Notes: generated from the sequence alone by a model not told the origin. A stretch of DNA of 29,583 nucleotides from Gamarada debralockiae (GCA_002803225.1 NXFV01000210.1:1-29583); one strand, 5' to 3'; shown: positions 18,691 through 29,130, counted from the first letter of the stretch. Numbers and translations: made by a program.

Positions 18691-20718
18691 TCACGCGCAA
18701 GGATCCATGGCCCACTGGACAGTAAAGACGCCTTGCAGTTCTCGCTCGATCGCCGTCTTTGCTGAAGCAGCTTGGCATCGAAGGGAACCGAAACGCCACT
18801 CATGCGACGCCATGCCAGGGACAGCGCAGTGGACTTCTTGTGTTGATTCAAGCTGATAGGTAAAACGAGCCTTGAAGAACACATCGAAGAACCCAAAATC
18901 CATCAAGTCTTTGGGACCTGTGACTCGTAAGGCGCGGGAGTGACTTGGATGAGGATAACGAGCCGACTTGATCTTGTTCCATCGAATGTCCCGAATTCGT
19001 CGACCCTTTACGTGGAAATTGCGACCATCCAAGATGAGCGTCATCAGTCTTTCGGCTTGATATCTTTCGAAGAAGACTATCTTGGCTGCAGACGTCTGAT
19101 GCTGGCCTGTTGGTGGATTGATGACAGTCGCATATACCTGGCCGACGTTTCGAATGGCGCCCAAGAGTTCCATATAGGTTACGTGTGCCGGAAGTCCTAG
19201 CATCCAAACCGCACAACTTTCGCTGGCAGGGATTTCCGCACTTCGATTGCTGGTAATCGTGACGTCGCCCAGGTAGTTTTGGGAGCAGCCGTAGTTGTGT
19301 GAGGGAACCTGCGAAGGGCCAGTTTCCATGAGACCCATGTTTTGGAGAACGCTATTTGACGGTCGGAAAGGTTGTAATGCTCCTGGGACAAGGTGCTCTT
19401 CCAACTCATCAAGCTTTGCCTGAACAGCGGCCCCAATATTCTGGACATGGAGGGGGATGACAGCAGCCAAATTCTCTACCAGAAGTTGAGTCTCTTCGCA
19501 AAGTTCAGCTTCTAGAACGCTGTTGATCTGTGATGTCACAGAGCCGTCCTTCCAGCTCTTGACATTATGCATGTCCCCCTTTCGAGTTGCTGCGGGCCCA
19601 TACTTTGCGAGTCCTCCACTTGATGCGGTTTCAAATACATGTTTCAAATCTGTGACATGATGAGGCCGTTGGATCGGACCGGGATTGGTTGAATTCCCAG
19701 CTGGAAGCTCGTCGGGCTGGCTCGCAAAAACCAGCGTGGCTAAACTTTCATATTGAGCAGCTTCCTCGATACCTTCACCGTTTCGCGGAACGAGATCATC
19801 GCCAAAAGGGCCACGAGTGGATGGGTAGTGGCCTGGACTGTTCGTGTCTCCTTCAATAAGACCCTTACGGGTCTTTTCAAGATATTGCAGTTGTCCAGCC
19901 GTGTGCAAGTTGCTATTCCATGCCAATGATAGCTCGCGCGAGGATACGAGGCGTTGCTGGTGGCCTACCGTAGTCCGCTGAATGTAGGATGTTAAGAGAG
20001 GGGTTTGAGTCCACTCGCAGTATGCGTTCATCATGCCATTTTGGTCCGTTGCGACTTGGAGAGTATCTCGGATCAGATAACTATTATTGCCAAACTGAGG
20101 AGCTACCGTCTTCATGTTCGAATAAGCAGAAGGATCCATGGTTGCGTTTTGAAAGGCGTTCGAGGACTCCAACTGCTGAGGCGCATGCATCCAACCGAAA
20201 GATCCATCGACTTGATGAGAATACTTATTCATCATGTTCATACCCGTGCAACGAACATCAGCAGGAACACCAAGCCTGCCAGGTGCAGCTGGCTTTCGAG
20301 GAGCGCAGTGGCCATTTGAATATGAAGGAGACGGGTATAGCGTAGTCATGATGCTGTTCGGTGAAGGTGTTACAAGCGACTGACATAAGCCCGCAGTTGT
20401 CTTGTGCTGCCCAACTGCGTGTGGGAAGCCTGGTTGTTCATCTTGATGATAGCCAGAGAAGTTGTTTGATGGTCTGCCGTACGAGGGTATGGGCTCGAAG
20501 CCTTGACGCTCAGATACTTTGTGTTGTTCAACGGCATATGTAGATTCCTTGCGCTGTTCACGACGCTGGTTATCCGATGAGAAGTCGTTGAGAGTCTGGA
20601 AATACAAAGATGTAGGCTCGAAGTCTTGGCTGTGCTGTGTCTCGGGTTGAGTCTTGTCGAGGGGTTGTTGACTGCCGAACAACCCTCTATAGCTGCGACG
20701 TTCCCACTGTCCTGCCAT
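18691..20718 (-). CDS. RRM-type RNA-binding protein, 675 residues, intact
   Basis: The longest intact frame in the window, without introns. Residues 1-500 are low-complexity and rich in Gln, Ser, Pro, Asn and Gly, so probably disordered. A helical part (SVLEAELCEETQLLVENLAA) leads to an RRM at about 502-580: RNP2-like VWMLGLPAHVTY and RNP1-like AAKIVFFERYQAERLM, ending IRWNK. A second RRM-like fold follows at about 595-672: RALRVTGPKDLMDFGFFDVF, VHCAVPGMASHEWRFGSLRC, and an end FTVQWAMDPCA. Such proteins bind RNA; the target is unknown. ATG at 20718 opens the frame and TGA lies at 18691. Two decayed relatives lie upstream on the same strand. Confidence 0.87.
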   Translation of the reverse strand: MAGQWERRSYRGLFGSQQPLDKTQPETQHSQDFEPTSLYFQTLNDFSSDNQRREQRKESTYAVEQHKVSERQGFEPIPSYGRPSNNFSGYHQDEQPGFPHAVGQHKTTAGLCQSLVTPSPNSIMTTLYPSPSYSNGHCAPRKPAAPGRLGVPADVRCTGMNMMNKYSHQVDGSFGWMHAPQQLESSNAFQNATMDPSAYSNMKTVAPQFGNNSYLIRDTLQVATDQNGMMNAYCEWTQTPLLTSYIQRTTVGHQQRLVSSRELSLAWNSNLHTAGQLQYLEKTRKGLIEGDTNSPGHYPSTRGPFGDDLVPRNGEGIEEAAQYESLATLVFASQPDELPAGNSTNPGPIQRPHHVTDLKHVFETASSGGLAKYGPAATRKGDMHNVKSWKDGSVTSQINSVLEAELCEETQLLVENLAAVIPLHVQNIGAAVQAKLDELEEHLVPGALQPFRPSNSVLQNMGLMETGPSQVPSHNYGCSQNYLGDVTITSNRSAEIPASESCAVWMLGLPAHVTYMELLGAIRNVGQVYATVINPPTGQHQTSAAKIVFFERYQAERLMTLILDGRNFHVKGRRIRDIRWNKIKSARYPHPSHSRALRVTGPKDLMDFGFFDVFFKARFTYQLESTQEVHCAVPGMASHEWRFGSLRCQAASAKTAIERELQGVFTVQWAMDPCA

Positions 20719-21509
20719 GATGACGAGTTTGATGCGATGTTGATGAACCGTTGCAAGATGTGGTTTGATGGGGAAAGAAGTTCGACAAAGCCTGGATGGG
20801 TCTTTGAAGTAGTCGTGAATGAAGGTTGTTTAAAGTTGAACAAACTCTTGCAGATTTCTCTGCCTGGAAGCTTTTATACTCTCAGAAATCGCTTGCTGAA
20901 GAGCGACAGAAACGCGAATGACATTTCGCTAGCGAGATTTCATACTTCACAGTTTGGGTGAATTTATGGACGTCCAGCAAATCCGCTCGCCGCCTGGCAA
21001 TGAAGCAGCATGTGAAGATGAATGCGAAGAGACACCCTTTTGCAAAGCTGGACGTCCACGAAAGGAGTACGAGCCATATGATCTAAGAAGGCCACATTCA
21101 CCAAAAAATCTTTATGAGGGGGAATGACTCAAAAAGACTCCAAGCACTTTGAGGAGGAAGGTGTCAGCCAGGATAGCCCGTTCACTTTGAGATGACCACT
21201 GCAGGGAAAGCAATCATCCCTTCGAGACGTTACATCAGTCATTCACGAAGTTCTTCATGTAGATTGAAGAGATAGCCTCGACTCCCCTTCCACTTTGGTT
21301 GTATATCATGCACTGGGGGTTTCGCTGCAAAAGCTTCAATTGATTAAACTCCAATCCTACAGCGTCAGGTGTTTTGGCACAAGCCCTACTCATACATTCA
21401 TTGTGCTTCTGCATCCCAATCTCTCGACGTACAAAAGCAAACAAAAACCTTCGGCCTCGATACTCGCTTCTTCCTTCGGTCGATGGCCCTTCCTCGAAAT
21501 GCAACGAGC
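20719..21509. other. Upstream region of the intact RRM gene
   Basis: No gene is supported. It should hold the RRM promoter and leader. TGGACGTCCA, a perfect 10-bp palindrome, occurs twice, near 20967 and 21050. Open frames on the plus strand from 21295 are shadows of the decayed RRM copy that begins at 21510. Confidence 0.4.
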
Positions 21510-22800
21510 TCAGAAAATTCCCGAAGTGGGATCACAAGGATCCGGTCCGTACTTCACCTTGAACTCCTTAACTTTAAAGTCTTTCCGGGAAGACATTATA
21601 GATGCAGAATGGAGGTATGTCCATTTCAAACGGAACGTGCGTTTGGAAGTAGAGATTCCAGTAATCTTGATTTATGAAGGCCCGTGGACTTGTTACTTGC
21701 AGCGCGCAACTTTTATGGGGATGCTCGAAAGCAGAGCGAAACTCCCTTCTGAACATAACTTTTATGCGTTTTCCAAGAATTCGAATACCACCGGAGGCCC
21801 GCGATGATGCCTCGTATCTCGCCGCGGCATTTGCGCGGGTGAAGATAAGACTGGCTGATCCGCATTTGAGGTCCTTCCCATGAGCCGATAGATGTGAGCA
21901 GAAGGGACAGCGACAGTCACCACAGCTTGCAGCAGAACGCGAAGTGTGGCCTTGGCAGACAGATTTTCGATCCAGAGAACGGAATTTTCATAGTTCGCTA
22001 ATCCTGCAATATGATACTGAGGAATCTTCAGGGTTGAATTGGCCTTATTTTTGGAGTTGAGAGAGCTTGAGAAACTGACAGCGTTACCTTGCTGCTCGAG
22101 GGGCTCTTCTAGAAGTGGATTCGTTGGCTCTTGTAGTGTCAGAAGCTATCAGAGCCTTTCTTGAAGTGGGCCTGTATAGCTGTCCCTTGTATAGTTCGAG
22201 CTTAGAGCCATCGCTTTAACGTTTTGACTCATGCCTATTGCCTGGACGGGTGATTAGTGCTGAAGATCAGATTGCCTAGCTGCCTTTGATCTGCAATAAT
22301 GTCAGCAACGGCATAACGCTTGAGAGCATGGCGAACCCGACAAATCTGCTTCAGGAGATGTATTTTATAGCACTATCGCCTTGATTTTGAGTTTTCCGAC
22401 AGCGTCATCTACAAGCTCAAAGCTGTCAGATAGTTCTTCCGCACTAGAAGCTGCATAGCTCGGCGAGTATGCATTTAGATGTTGGGTTAACGAGAGCTTC
22501 TCAGCAGACTTTGATGCTTGAAGCCGCAATCAGCATTGATACAACCAGCTATAATGGAAGAATTACCTAGATTGTTTTTCTAGGTACTTGACGATCGAGT
22601 TGCGAGGTCTGTGACTGTTGAAGCTATTTCCGCCGGATCATCTAACTTCCCTTATTCAAACGAAACTGGCATCTTCGACTGCCTGTTAGAGCAAGCTCCA
22701 CGTAAATCAGCTGCTGTTGACGTGTCTTGTGGTGCACTGGTGGGCTCGCTGTGGAGGTATTGTTGTGCGTTTGAGACCATGACGAGTCGATCTGCTTGAG
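21510..22800 (-). pseudogene. Decayed RRM-family paralogue, second copy
   Basis: The minus strand reads LANYENSVLWIENLSAKATL near 22000 (RNP2 position), GSASLIFTRANAAARYEASS near 21845 (RNP1), ILGKRIKVMFRREF, ALQVTSPRAFINQDYWNLYF near 21680 and VKYGPDPCDP near 21545. This is the same two-part layout as the intact gene, which has ALRVTGP...FFKARF and ends VQWAMDPCA. Frames change near 21870 and 21590, and two stops follow QERL near 22165. Low-complexity pieces upstream (AYSPSYAASSAEELSDSFEL near 22455; SNAQQYLHSEPTSAPQDTST near 22770) probably belong to its N-terminal part, but that half is uncertain. Confidence 0.7.
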
Positions 22801-23018
22801 ACAGCTTGGCGATGCGAAATGAGCTGGGAAGAGACCTATCTGATGTCTGGTTCTAAGGAAACAAATGATCAGCCATGAATCTTTACGTGTTCGGGGTCAA
22901 CACAGCAGTGCGTGTCATTGTCTGACCTGGTTTGCGATTGTTCGCCTTGAAAGAAGTTGGGCGACACTGAGACATACGATGCGACAGAGAATCTTCGAGA
23001 AATGGGAGCCTCCTGCAT

Positions 23019-23308
23019 CAGGCTGGTTTTCGATACAGTATCGACAGGGCAAATGATACAAGGTACATCGGCCAAGTATCATTTGCCCTTTCGATATCAT
23101 CTGTAATTTTTTAGGGGCTTAACCACTAAACGATAGGCTAGAAAGCCACTAATCTCGCTAAACCTTTAGGGTCTATTTAGTGGTAGTGCCCCTGTAAATA
23201 TTAATTTTAAACTAATCGCGATCGATACGATTCGATACTATTCTATACTAGTGGAAACTTGTACCTTTGTATCATTTGCCCTTCGATACTGTATCAAAAA
23301 CCGGCCTG
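23019..23308. repeat. Fold-back element with 48-bp inverted arms
   Basis: The left arm 23019-23066 and right arm 23261-23308 are reverse complements over 48 bp with two mismatches and two single-base gaps. Both contain the GTATCATTTGCCC word and CGATACTGTATC. A third, shorter copy of that word stands at 23076-23096 and pairs with the left arm over 12 perfect bases. The middle is AT-rich and holds its own hairpin. It lies between the second and third RRM-family copies. Confidence 0.75.
23113..23192. repeat. Inner hairpin of the fold-back element
   Basis: AGGGGC-TTA-ACCACTAAA at 23113 pairs with TTTAGTGG-TAGT-GCCCCT ending at 23192. This gives a second, nested inverted repeat of about 80 bp. 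Confidence 0.6.
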
Positions 23309-23707
23309 TCCTGCATGCAAGGTTGGCCGAAATTGCTTCCAGAAGTCGACACTTTCACGAAATGGTTAAGCTGGGAAGAAAATATCGATGCACAGAGGCA
23401 CTACCGCAATTGGACCTTCTATCCTGCTTCAGGCTCACACGATATATTCTGAAAATCGTACTAGGGCTTACAAGTACACTAGCAGATGGATATGTATTCG
23501 TTTTATTGGTATTCTGCATGCCTTCATTGTCGCTTGATATCATCAAGGGCTCTAAACTTGCCCCGTGTCCCTCATGTTGGCACTCCCGGAGTCAAACCAT
23601 CCCCTTAAGGAAAGCGAAAATCTTTGGCCAAGAAAGAAAGAGAAAGAAAGCAAAAATCCGTTCAACTCCTAAACACTTCATTCCATGAAAGAGCAAACCC
23701 GCCGCTA
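23309..23707. other. No convincing gene
   Basis: Plus-strand open frames run out of the fold-back arm but show no motif. There is a purine-rich AAGAAAG stretch near 23630. I see nothing further. Confidence 0.4.
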
Positions 23708-24897
23708 CTAGTTCTCCAACCCAAGCAGCCTGAGAGCCACAGACGATGGATCACACGGGTGAAGACCATAGAAGACCTTCACTTGGCTTCCGAAACGGTG
23801 CTCCTTGTCGTCGGCGATGGATTGTAAGCAGCACTTGACCCGACCATCGATCCGTGCAAAGCGAAACTCCATCCTCTTGCGCAATTCATTTCCCACAGAG
23901 TTCTTGTCCTTGAAAAGCAAAATCACAGTACTCCGAGAAGTACTCGTTCCAACGCGCAGCAGTCATGAGTTCAATTGGTCCCTGGATATGGATGACAAGG
24001 CTTTGCCAAGCTTTGGCTCAGGCTCTGTAGCCGTTATGATTGTATCAAACAGCCAATCCCTTTTTTCTCAACCAAGTACCAGCGACTTTGGATTGCTCGT
24101 AGAAGTCGGCTGCGCCCTTGGGAATCTTGAATATGAGCCTAGCAGCTTTGGTGTTGTGCGTAGCGTCTGGGGCATTCAGAGCGAATCTGCGACTCCTTCC
24201 GTGTTGATCTTCTCGAACATGCGTCCCTCAGTTGCCTGTGCTGGTATGTTCGTAATCCGGAGTGCGTAGTTCAACTCGTCGGCAAGACCAGGAACTTGCA
24301 TGCGATACGAGTTCAAACCCATGTCGCCGTTCTATGGATTGCCCAGAGGTCAGATTGACGCTCTCGGGTCGACAATGCCACTGCGCTCCAACGCAATGTG
24401 GGAAGGTCTAAAGCCGGGTGGAGGTCAGACTTGCCGGAATATTTTGATGAAGGATGACCACGTTACTTTGACAGATTGATTCTCCGGACATATGATTGAT
24501 ACCCAAGTTGTCTTGTGTGGAAAATGTGATATCAGGTTGAGAGACGCTAGCAGAACACATTTGCTCAGCGGCGGCCGGGGCCCGATCGTGGTTCTGCAGA
24601 GTAGTGCCATGGATATCTTGTGACAGTGAGTCAATGGCCGATGCAATGGAGCGCGTTTCTTACTATTTCCGTTCAACATCTGAGACATCTGAGTGTCATT
24701 TGAATATAGAGCAATGCCGAGGAAACTCAGTCTACGGCCGCAGCCGGAGCAGAGAAGCGTAGGTTCTTACCATTTTGATGCAAGTTTTGCATGCAAATTT
24801 GCAATCAGAAGGGTCCGTGGCCAGTCAAGATACGCTCAGCGTAGCTGCGAGGCATCTCTTGGAAATCGTCTAGCGGCTCGAGTTCATCGAAAGCCAT
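23708..24897 (-). pseudogene. Decayed RRM-family paralogue, third copy
   Basis: The minus strand reads YALRITNIPAQATEGRMFEK near 24260 (start of the RRM), NTKAARLIFKIPKGAADFYE near 24140 (RNP1 position), WLRKKGLAV, then RVIHIQGPIELM-type and WNEYFSEYCDFAFQGQELCG near 23940, MEFRFARIDGRVKCCLQSIA near 23855 and VKVFYGLHPCDP near 23760. The same order of an RRM, a GP-x-(D/E)LM second fold and a DPC end occurs in the intact gene at 18691-20718. Frameshifts near 24170, 24010 and 23910, together with stops, break it. A likely N-terminus, MAFDELEPLDDFQEMPRSYA, begins at 24897. The stretch 24340-24800 between is too decayed to read. Confidence 0.7.
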
Positions 24898-25549
24898 CGT
24901 GGGCAATCATTCGCTCAAAGAGGACTCTATGATTGTGTGAGAATGATTTGGATATTTGAAAAGGGATTCAGAAGTTTCGATGAAGCGTTACAACTTGACC
25001 GAGGTTATCAAGACGCAACATCCACGAAGTTGGAAGAGGATGGAGGAGGATGATGAAGACTTGGAGATGGACGATCGCGATTTATATATTTCACAAAATC
25101 ATTCACCAAAAACAGTGTGAGCGCAAATTTGTTTAGCGAGCGGACGTTGTTCGAGTGAATGGGACAATGCCAAGTCATTCTGAAATCTTGTCAGCGAGAG
25201 TCGAGCGGACGAGTGAATGAGACGAAAACAACTATGTACAAAGATACAGGTAAACTGCTGATCATGGTCCCTGGGCCATATACGACTTCAGACTCCGCTG
25301 TGCTTATGAGGCAATTAGACAGTTTCTGCTCAAGAGTTTTTGATACTCTCTTCAATTTTCCGATATATGTGACTGCTTTCAAATGCGGGCTTTCCAGGAA
25401 CTACTGCCCCTCCCCAAAGTGATATTTTGCATACCTCACTGTAGATTGAAAGATAGAGAAATGGACATCCATGCTTTTGAACATCTAGAAGTTCTTGTTA
25501 GCAGGCATACTGTGCGAATTAAGTCGGAGTTGAGCAAAATTGTGCCCTA
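24898..25549. other. No convincing gene
   Basis: Short open frames only. A loosely repeated word, GCGGACG-(T)TGTTCGAGTGAATG and GCGGACGAGTGAATGAGA, occurs near 25140 and 25204. Nothing else stands out. Confidence 0.4.
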
Positions 25550-26058
25550 CAGTAAAACCTGGCTATAAGCATATTGGATATAAGCATATCCTGACCACTA
25601 AGCATATTATTGCTAGTCCCGTCAATTTTATATAGGCATATAAGCATATCCTGACCACTAAGCATATTGTTGCTGGTCCCGTCAATTTTATATAGGCATA
25701 TAAGCATAACCTCTTAACTTAGCATATACTTATGATTTCCAGGTCCCGACTCTATAATGCTACCTATTTTCTCCCTCTAATATACTTACAAAGGTAAGCT
25801 TTTACTGATACAGGGTGCCTAAAGGTGCTAGATTAGTGGAAATTAGGACAAAATCTAACCTTTTTTAAGTAGCCTATATGTAAAATAAGTGCAAGGCTAT
25901 CTGAGGGCATAATTAGGAGCATTTTAGCCCTCTAGAACGAGATCGTTGCTTAAGATCCGCAATATAACCATATCACGTACACCTTAACATAAGCATATCC
26001 TAGTCTATAAGAATATAACCCTCGTCCCGGGGGGTATACTTATAGCCGGGTTTTACTG
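25550..26058. mobile_element. pogo/Fot1-like miniature inverted-repeat element, 509 bp
   Basis: The left end CAGTAAAACCTGGCTATAAG matches the reverse complement of 26039-26058 over 20 bp with one mismatch. TA stands on both outer sides (25548-25549 and 26059-26060). Ends beginning CAGT with a TA target duplication are typical of the pogo/Fot1 branch of Tc1/mariner elements. The inside has no transposase and is AT-rich, so it is non-autonomous. It would need the enzyme of a full copy elsewhere. Confidence 0.85.
25561..25730. repeat. 60-bp tandem repeats inside the pogo-like element
   Basis: TAAGCATATCCTGACCACTA occurs at 25581 and 25641. The flanking words also repeat with an exact 60-bp period: AGCATATT, TGCTAGTCCC or TGCTGGTCCC, GTCAATTTTATATAGGCATA. 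A third, diverged copy follows to about 25730. The word TAAGCATATCC recurs alone near 25990. Confidence 0.9.
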
Positions 26059-27279
26059 TAACTTTCTTATTTGCTTGGGGTTTGGCAGCTTGTTGAGACT
26101 GTTCCTTCCATCTTCAGAGCACCTCCCTCACAACTGCACCAATGCTAATCTCGCTTCGAACAGACGAAATGTCGAGCCGAAAAGGGCTGAAATGAGGGAA
26201 TGTCTTGCTGTCGGAGGTCTCTTGTTTCCACAGGACTCGATGGTGTCTACGTACTTGCACCCTGTTCTTTGAAACGCGTCCTCTATAAAAGGGTTCGATC
26301 TTGAGCTTCCATTTAGGCATTCAACGCGGGGCGAGGCGCGTTGAAGGTTTCCAGGAGACACCGCGAGGAGGCGGAAGGTCTTTTGAGAAATTTCTACCTC
26401 TGCCGCCTTTTCTTCTCCAACTTCGTTGCCTTCCTTCGCTGGTTTTTCGCCTGTCTTTCCTCGAGGGTACCATACGCCCCTTCTTGTGCTTCCATCCAAT
26501 CTTCTTCTCGTTTGTCCAGCCAAATAGCAGACTTGAATTTCGTAGACTGCGCAATTGCCTGCAAAGTTGATAGCAATACGGCGCCGTTTCAAATAGCTGG
26601 AATAATCCCAAGAACTGAACAGTAGTGTTCAAATCGGGCGTGGCGATGCTAATGATACTAGGTGCCAAGTCCTCGTGTAATAGTAGTTGATGTATTGTAT
26701 TTTTTATGAATTAATTACGACATGATCAAAAAGTTGGAAATTTTGAAGTTGAGGTACCACTAGTGCGACAGTTGGAATTCGTCCACTTTTCAGGAATACC
26801 AAAATCGCTATGGACACGCGAATTTATTACTACGCTGAAACGTATCAAAACACTTCCAAATTAGAATAGAGCATATCTATCTTTTGCCCGATTTTTAAAT
26901 TTTTAGAATTACCAATTAGATTTTGAAGTCAATTGTCTTTGAGACATTTTTTCCGGGGGCCTCGCTTGTTTAAAGGCTAGAAATTGGGACGTACTGGAAT
27001 GACGTCACTTCTACTCCGTACTAGAGTATGGTGATCTAAAATGGGCTGAAATTGATCTTTTGGAAACACCTACAGAGTCAAGGTTTCTCGCCAGCAAGGT
27101 TTATTTGAGGTCCGAATTGAGCTCAACACTGCCAGGGAGTTTCTAAAGCCATTACTATTTACTAATAGGGATCTGCTACTGTATCTATATAAAAAGTTGA
27201 GATCCATGTCAAAAGTCAGCCATCTTCCACTCCAAATCCAAATCCACATCACGTCTCCTCGACTACCACCACTATCGCG
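26059..27279. other. Intergenic; one weak coding candidate
   Basis: A minus-strand frame at 26394-26576 reads DKREEDWMEAQEGAYGTLEE and then a strongly basic NQRRKATKLEKKRRQR end. The composition is protein-like, but it has only 60 codons and no motif or neighbour to support it, so I do not call it as a gene. From 26700 to 27180 the sequence is AT-rich with no coding signal, and it should contain the promoter of the OYE gene. Confidence 0.35.
27186..27194 (+). promoter_or_regulatory. TATA-like box of the OYE gene
   Basis: TATATAAAA lies 86 bp before the ATG at 27280. It is followed by a pyrimidine-rich leader (CTTCCACTCCAAATCC...), typical of ascomycete 5' regions. No start site can be proved from sequence alone. 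Confidence 0.4.
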
Positions 27280-28633
27280 ATGCCCTCCTTATTCAACAAA
27301 CCTGTCCCAAATGCTCCCTTTTTTATACCCTCTTCACCCCTGCCCCCGGGCTCCGCGGTCAATCTTACACCAAGCACACCTACCCTATTCACGCCCTTGA
27401 AAATCCGCTCACTCACTTTCCAAAACCGGATCTTTGTCTCTCCGATGTGTCAATACTCGACCTCGCCCTATCCACCAACAATGGGCGCACTCACCCCCTA
27501 CCACGTCGTAACCCTAGGCCACTACGCCCTAAAAGGCTCCTCACTCGTGTTTATCGAAGCCACTGCCGTAACGGCGAATGGGAGGATATCGCCAAACGAC
27601 AGCGGGCTGTGGGAAGATAGCCAGATCGAGGGCGTAAGGAAGGTGTGTGAATTTATCCATTCTGTGGGCGGGAAGGTGGGAATTCAACTCGCACATGCGG
27701 GAAGGAAGGCGAGTACTATTGCACCCTGGTTAGGTAGGGAGAGGGGGAAGAGTGTCGTTACTGGGGAGGATGTAGGTGGATGGCCTGGGAATGTGGTGGG
27801 GCCGAGTGCGATAGCGTGGTCTAAAGAAGGTTATAATATGCCCCGAGAGATGACAATGGTGGAGATAAAAGAAGTCGTGGAGGCGTTTGCGGCTGCAGCC
27901 AGGAGGGCTATACAGGCGGGTGTGGATGTGATTGAGATTCACGGTGCTCATGGTATGCATATTATATCATTTCAGACACAAACTACATCCTATCCCTATC
28001 TAACCCTCAATTCTGACAGGATATCTTCTCTCCTCTTTCAACTCTCCCATCTCTAACCAGCGATCCGACTCCTATGGCGGATCCTTTGAGAACCGAACAC
28101 GCATTTGTCGCGAAGTCATCCGTGCCGTCCGTTCTGCCATTCCCGCCTCAACACCACTATTCTACCGCATCACATCCACCGAATGGATGGAGGATTCCCC
28201 AATCGCCAAGGATCGCGGCAGCTGGGACGTCGAGTCCTCGATTCGATTCGCAAAGCTCCTCCCAGAACTCGGTGTGGACCTCTTGGACGTCAGCTCGGGC
28301 GGTAACAACGAAGAGCAGCGCATCATGCCACACACAGACTACCAAGTCCAGATCGCCGGCCGCATCCGCCGCGAGCTCAAGATATCAGGCCTGCCACTCC
28401 TCATCGGTGCCGTGGGCATGATCACAGAGGCCGAGCAGGCGCGAGACATCGTGCAAGGCTCCGACTCGACCGACAACTTGGGCTCGACGGCCATCGCCGA
28501 CGCAATCCTGGTCGCCCGCCAGTTCATGCGAGAGCCGGAGTGGGTTCTGCGCGTCGCATGGCGGCTGGGCGTTGAGGTTCAATGGCCAGTGCAGTTTGGA
28601 CGGGGGCGGTTTCTGAAAGGGAGCATGATATAA
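27280..28633 (+). CDS. NADH:flavin oxidoreductase, Old Yellow Enzyme family (YqjM/XenA-like)
   Basis: An intact spliced frame of 428 residues. Exon 1 is 27280-27952 and exon 2 is 28020-28633. It carries the OYE pattern: NRIFVSPMCQYS (50-60) with the Cys that in YqjM-type enzymes contacts the flavin, EATAVTANGRISPNDSGLW (93-111), GIQLAHAGRKAS (134-145), then HGAHGYLLSSFNSP with the substrate-binding His pair, followed by QRSDSYGGSFENRTR. FMN-phosphate parts LIGAVGMI and ADAILVARQFMREPEWVLR lie near the end. Relatives are FMN enzymes that use NAD(P)H to reduce activated C=C bonds. No targeting signal is visible, so probably cytosolic. Natural substrate unknown. The second exon is more GC-rich than the first. 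No break is seen. Confidence 0.94.
27953..28019 (+). other. Intron of the OYE gene
   Basis: GTATGC to GACAG, 67 bp, with a CTAAC branch-like word near 28000. Splicing restores GAHGYL, the conserved active-site stretch. Confidence 0.9.
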
Positions 28634-28840
28634 TCGCAGCGTATGGCTATTGCCCCCTGAGGTTGCCCATGATTTGATTTGATTTATTCCCATTGGCTGT
28701 TCAGGGCCTCTGCCCTTATGTAACCTCACAGCAATCAAGTTAGATACGACTAACCCCACCATATGGGGCCTGGGGCGCGGAGCAGCGTTAGCTCATACTA
28801 AATATTAGCGCCGAAATACCGATTCGAAACCGATTACAAT
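28634..28840. other. 3' flank of the OYE gene
   Basis: No gene. A GATTTGATTTGATTT run stands near 28673. Two CCGATT words bracket a CGAAA near 28820. Confidence 0.4.
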
Positions 28841-28947
28841 CTGCAGGGGTAAATAAATGTAAAATATTGTGGAAATTACGAGTGGTCTGACCACTCGTAT
28901 TTCGACTATATGCACGGACGTGTCTTACATTTTATTACCACCTGTAG
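28841..28947. repeat. Short fold-back element with central palindrome, 107 bp
   Basis: The ends CTGCAGGGGTAAATAAATGT (28841-28860) and 28927-28947 are imperfect reverse complements. In the middle, ACGAGTGGTC and GACCACTCGT (28878-28898) are a perfect palindrome around a single T. It looks like a very small inverted-repeat transposon or hairpin element. Confidence 0.6.
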
Positions 28948-28969
28948 GTTGTAGGTTGTATTAACCGAT

Positions 28970-28985
28970 TCCTTATCGATAAGGA
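28970..28985. repeat. Perfect 16-bp palindrome
   Basis: TCCTTATCGATAAGGA is its own reverse complement, with no spacer. It follows a short GTAGGTT tandem. It could be a protein-binding site or part of an element end. Confidence 0.8.
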
Positions 28986-29108
28986 TTAGTGGGTATTTTT
29001 TTTGGCAGGCCTGCGTCCGATAGCCAATCACAACCGGTCTGCCTTGCTGAAGCGGAACCGTTCGAGGAAGGCCTAGCGGACCGGTTTCGGTTTCGACGAG
29101 TCGAATTG

Positions 29109-29130
29109 GGAGTCTCGGGCCCGAGACTCC
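29109..29130. repeat. Perfect 22-bp palindrome
   Basis: GGAGTCTCGGG is followed at once by its exact reverse complement. AGTCTCG occurs again just after, near 29136, so the motif may be a repeated binding site. Nearby AACCGGTC and GACCGGTT form another inverted pair (29034 and 29090). Confidence 0.85.

Noticed and set aside
21295..21807. 170-codon plus-strand frame
   Set aside because: The minus strand of the same bases carries clear RRM-family motifs (VTSPRAFINQDYW, GPDPCDP), so the plus frame is a shadow.
25519..25707. Repeat-peptide frame on the minus strand
   Set aside because: It is a by-product of the 60-bp tandem repeats in a non-coding miniature element, since 60 is a multiple of three.
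25540..26060. CRISPR-like spaced repeats
   Set aside because: The repeats are contiguous 60-bp tandem units inside an inverted-repeat transposon, with no unique spacers and no cas genes, in a eukaryotic setting.
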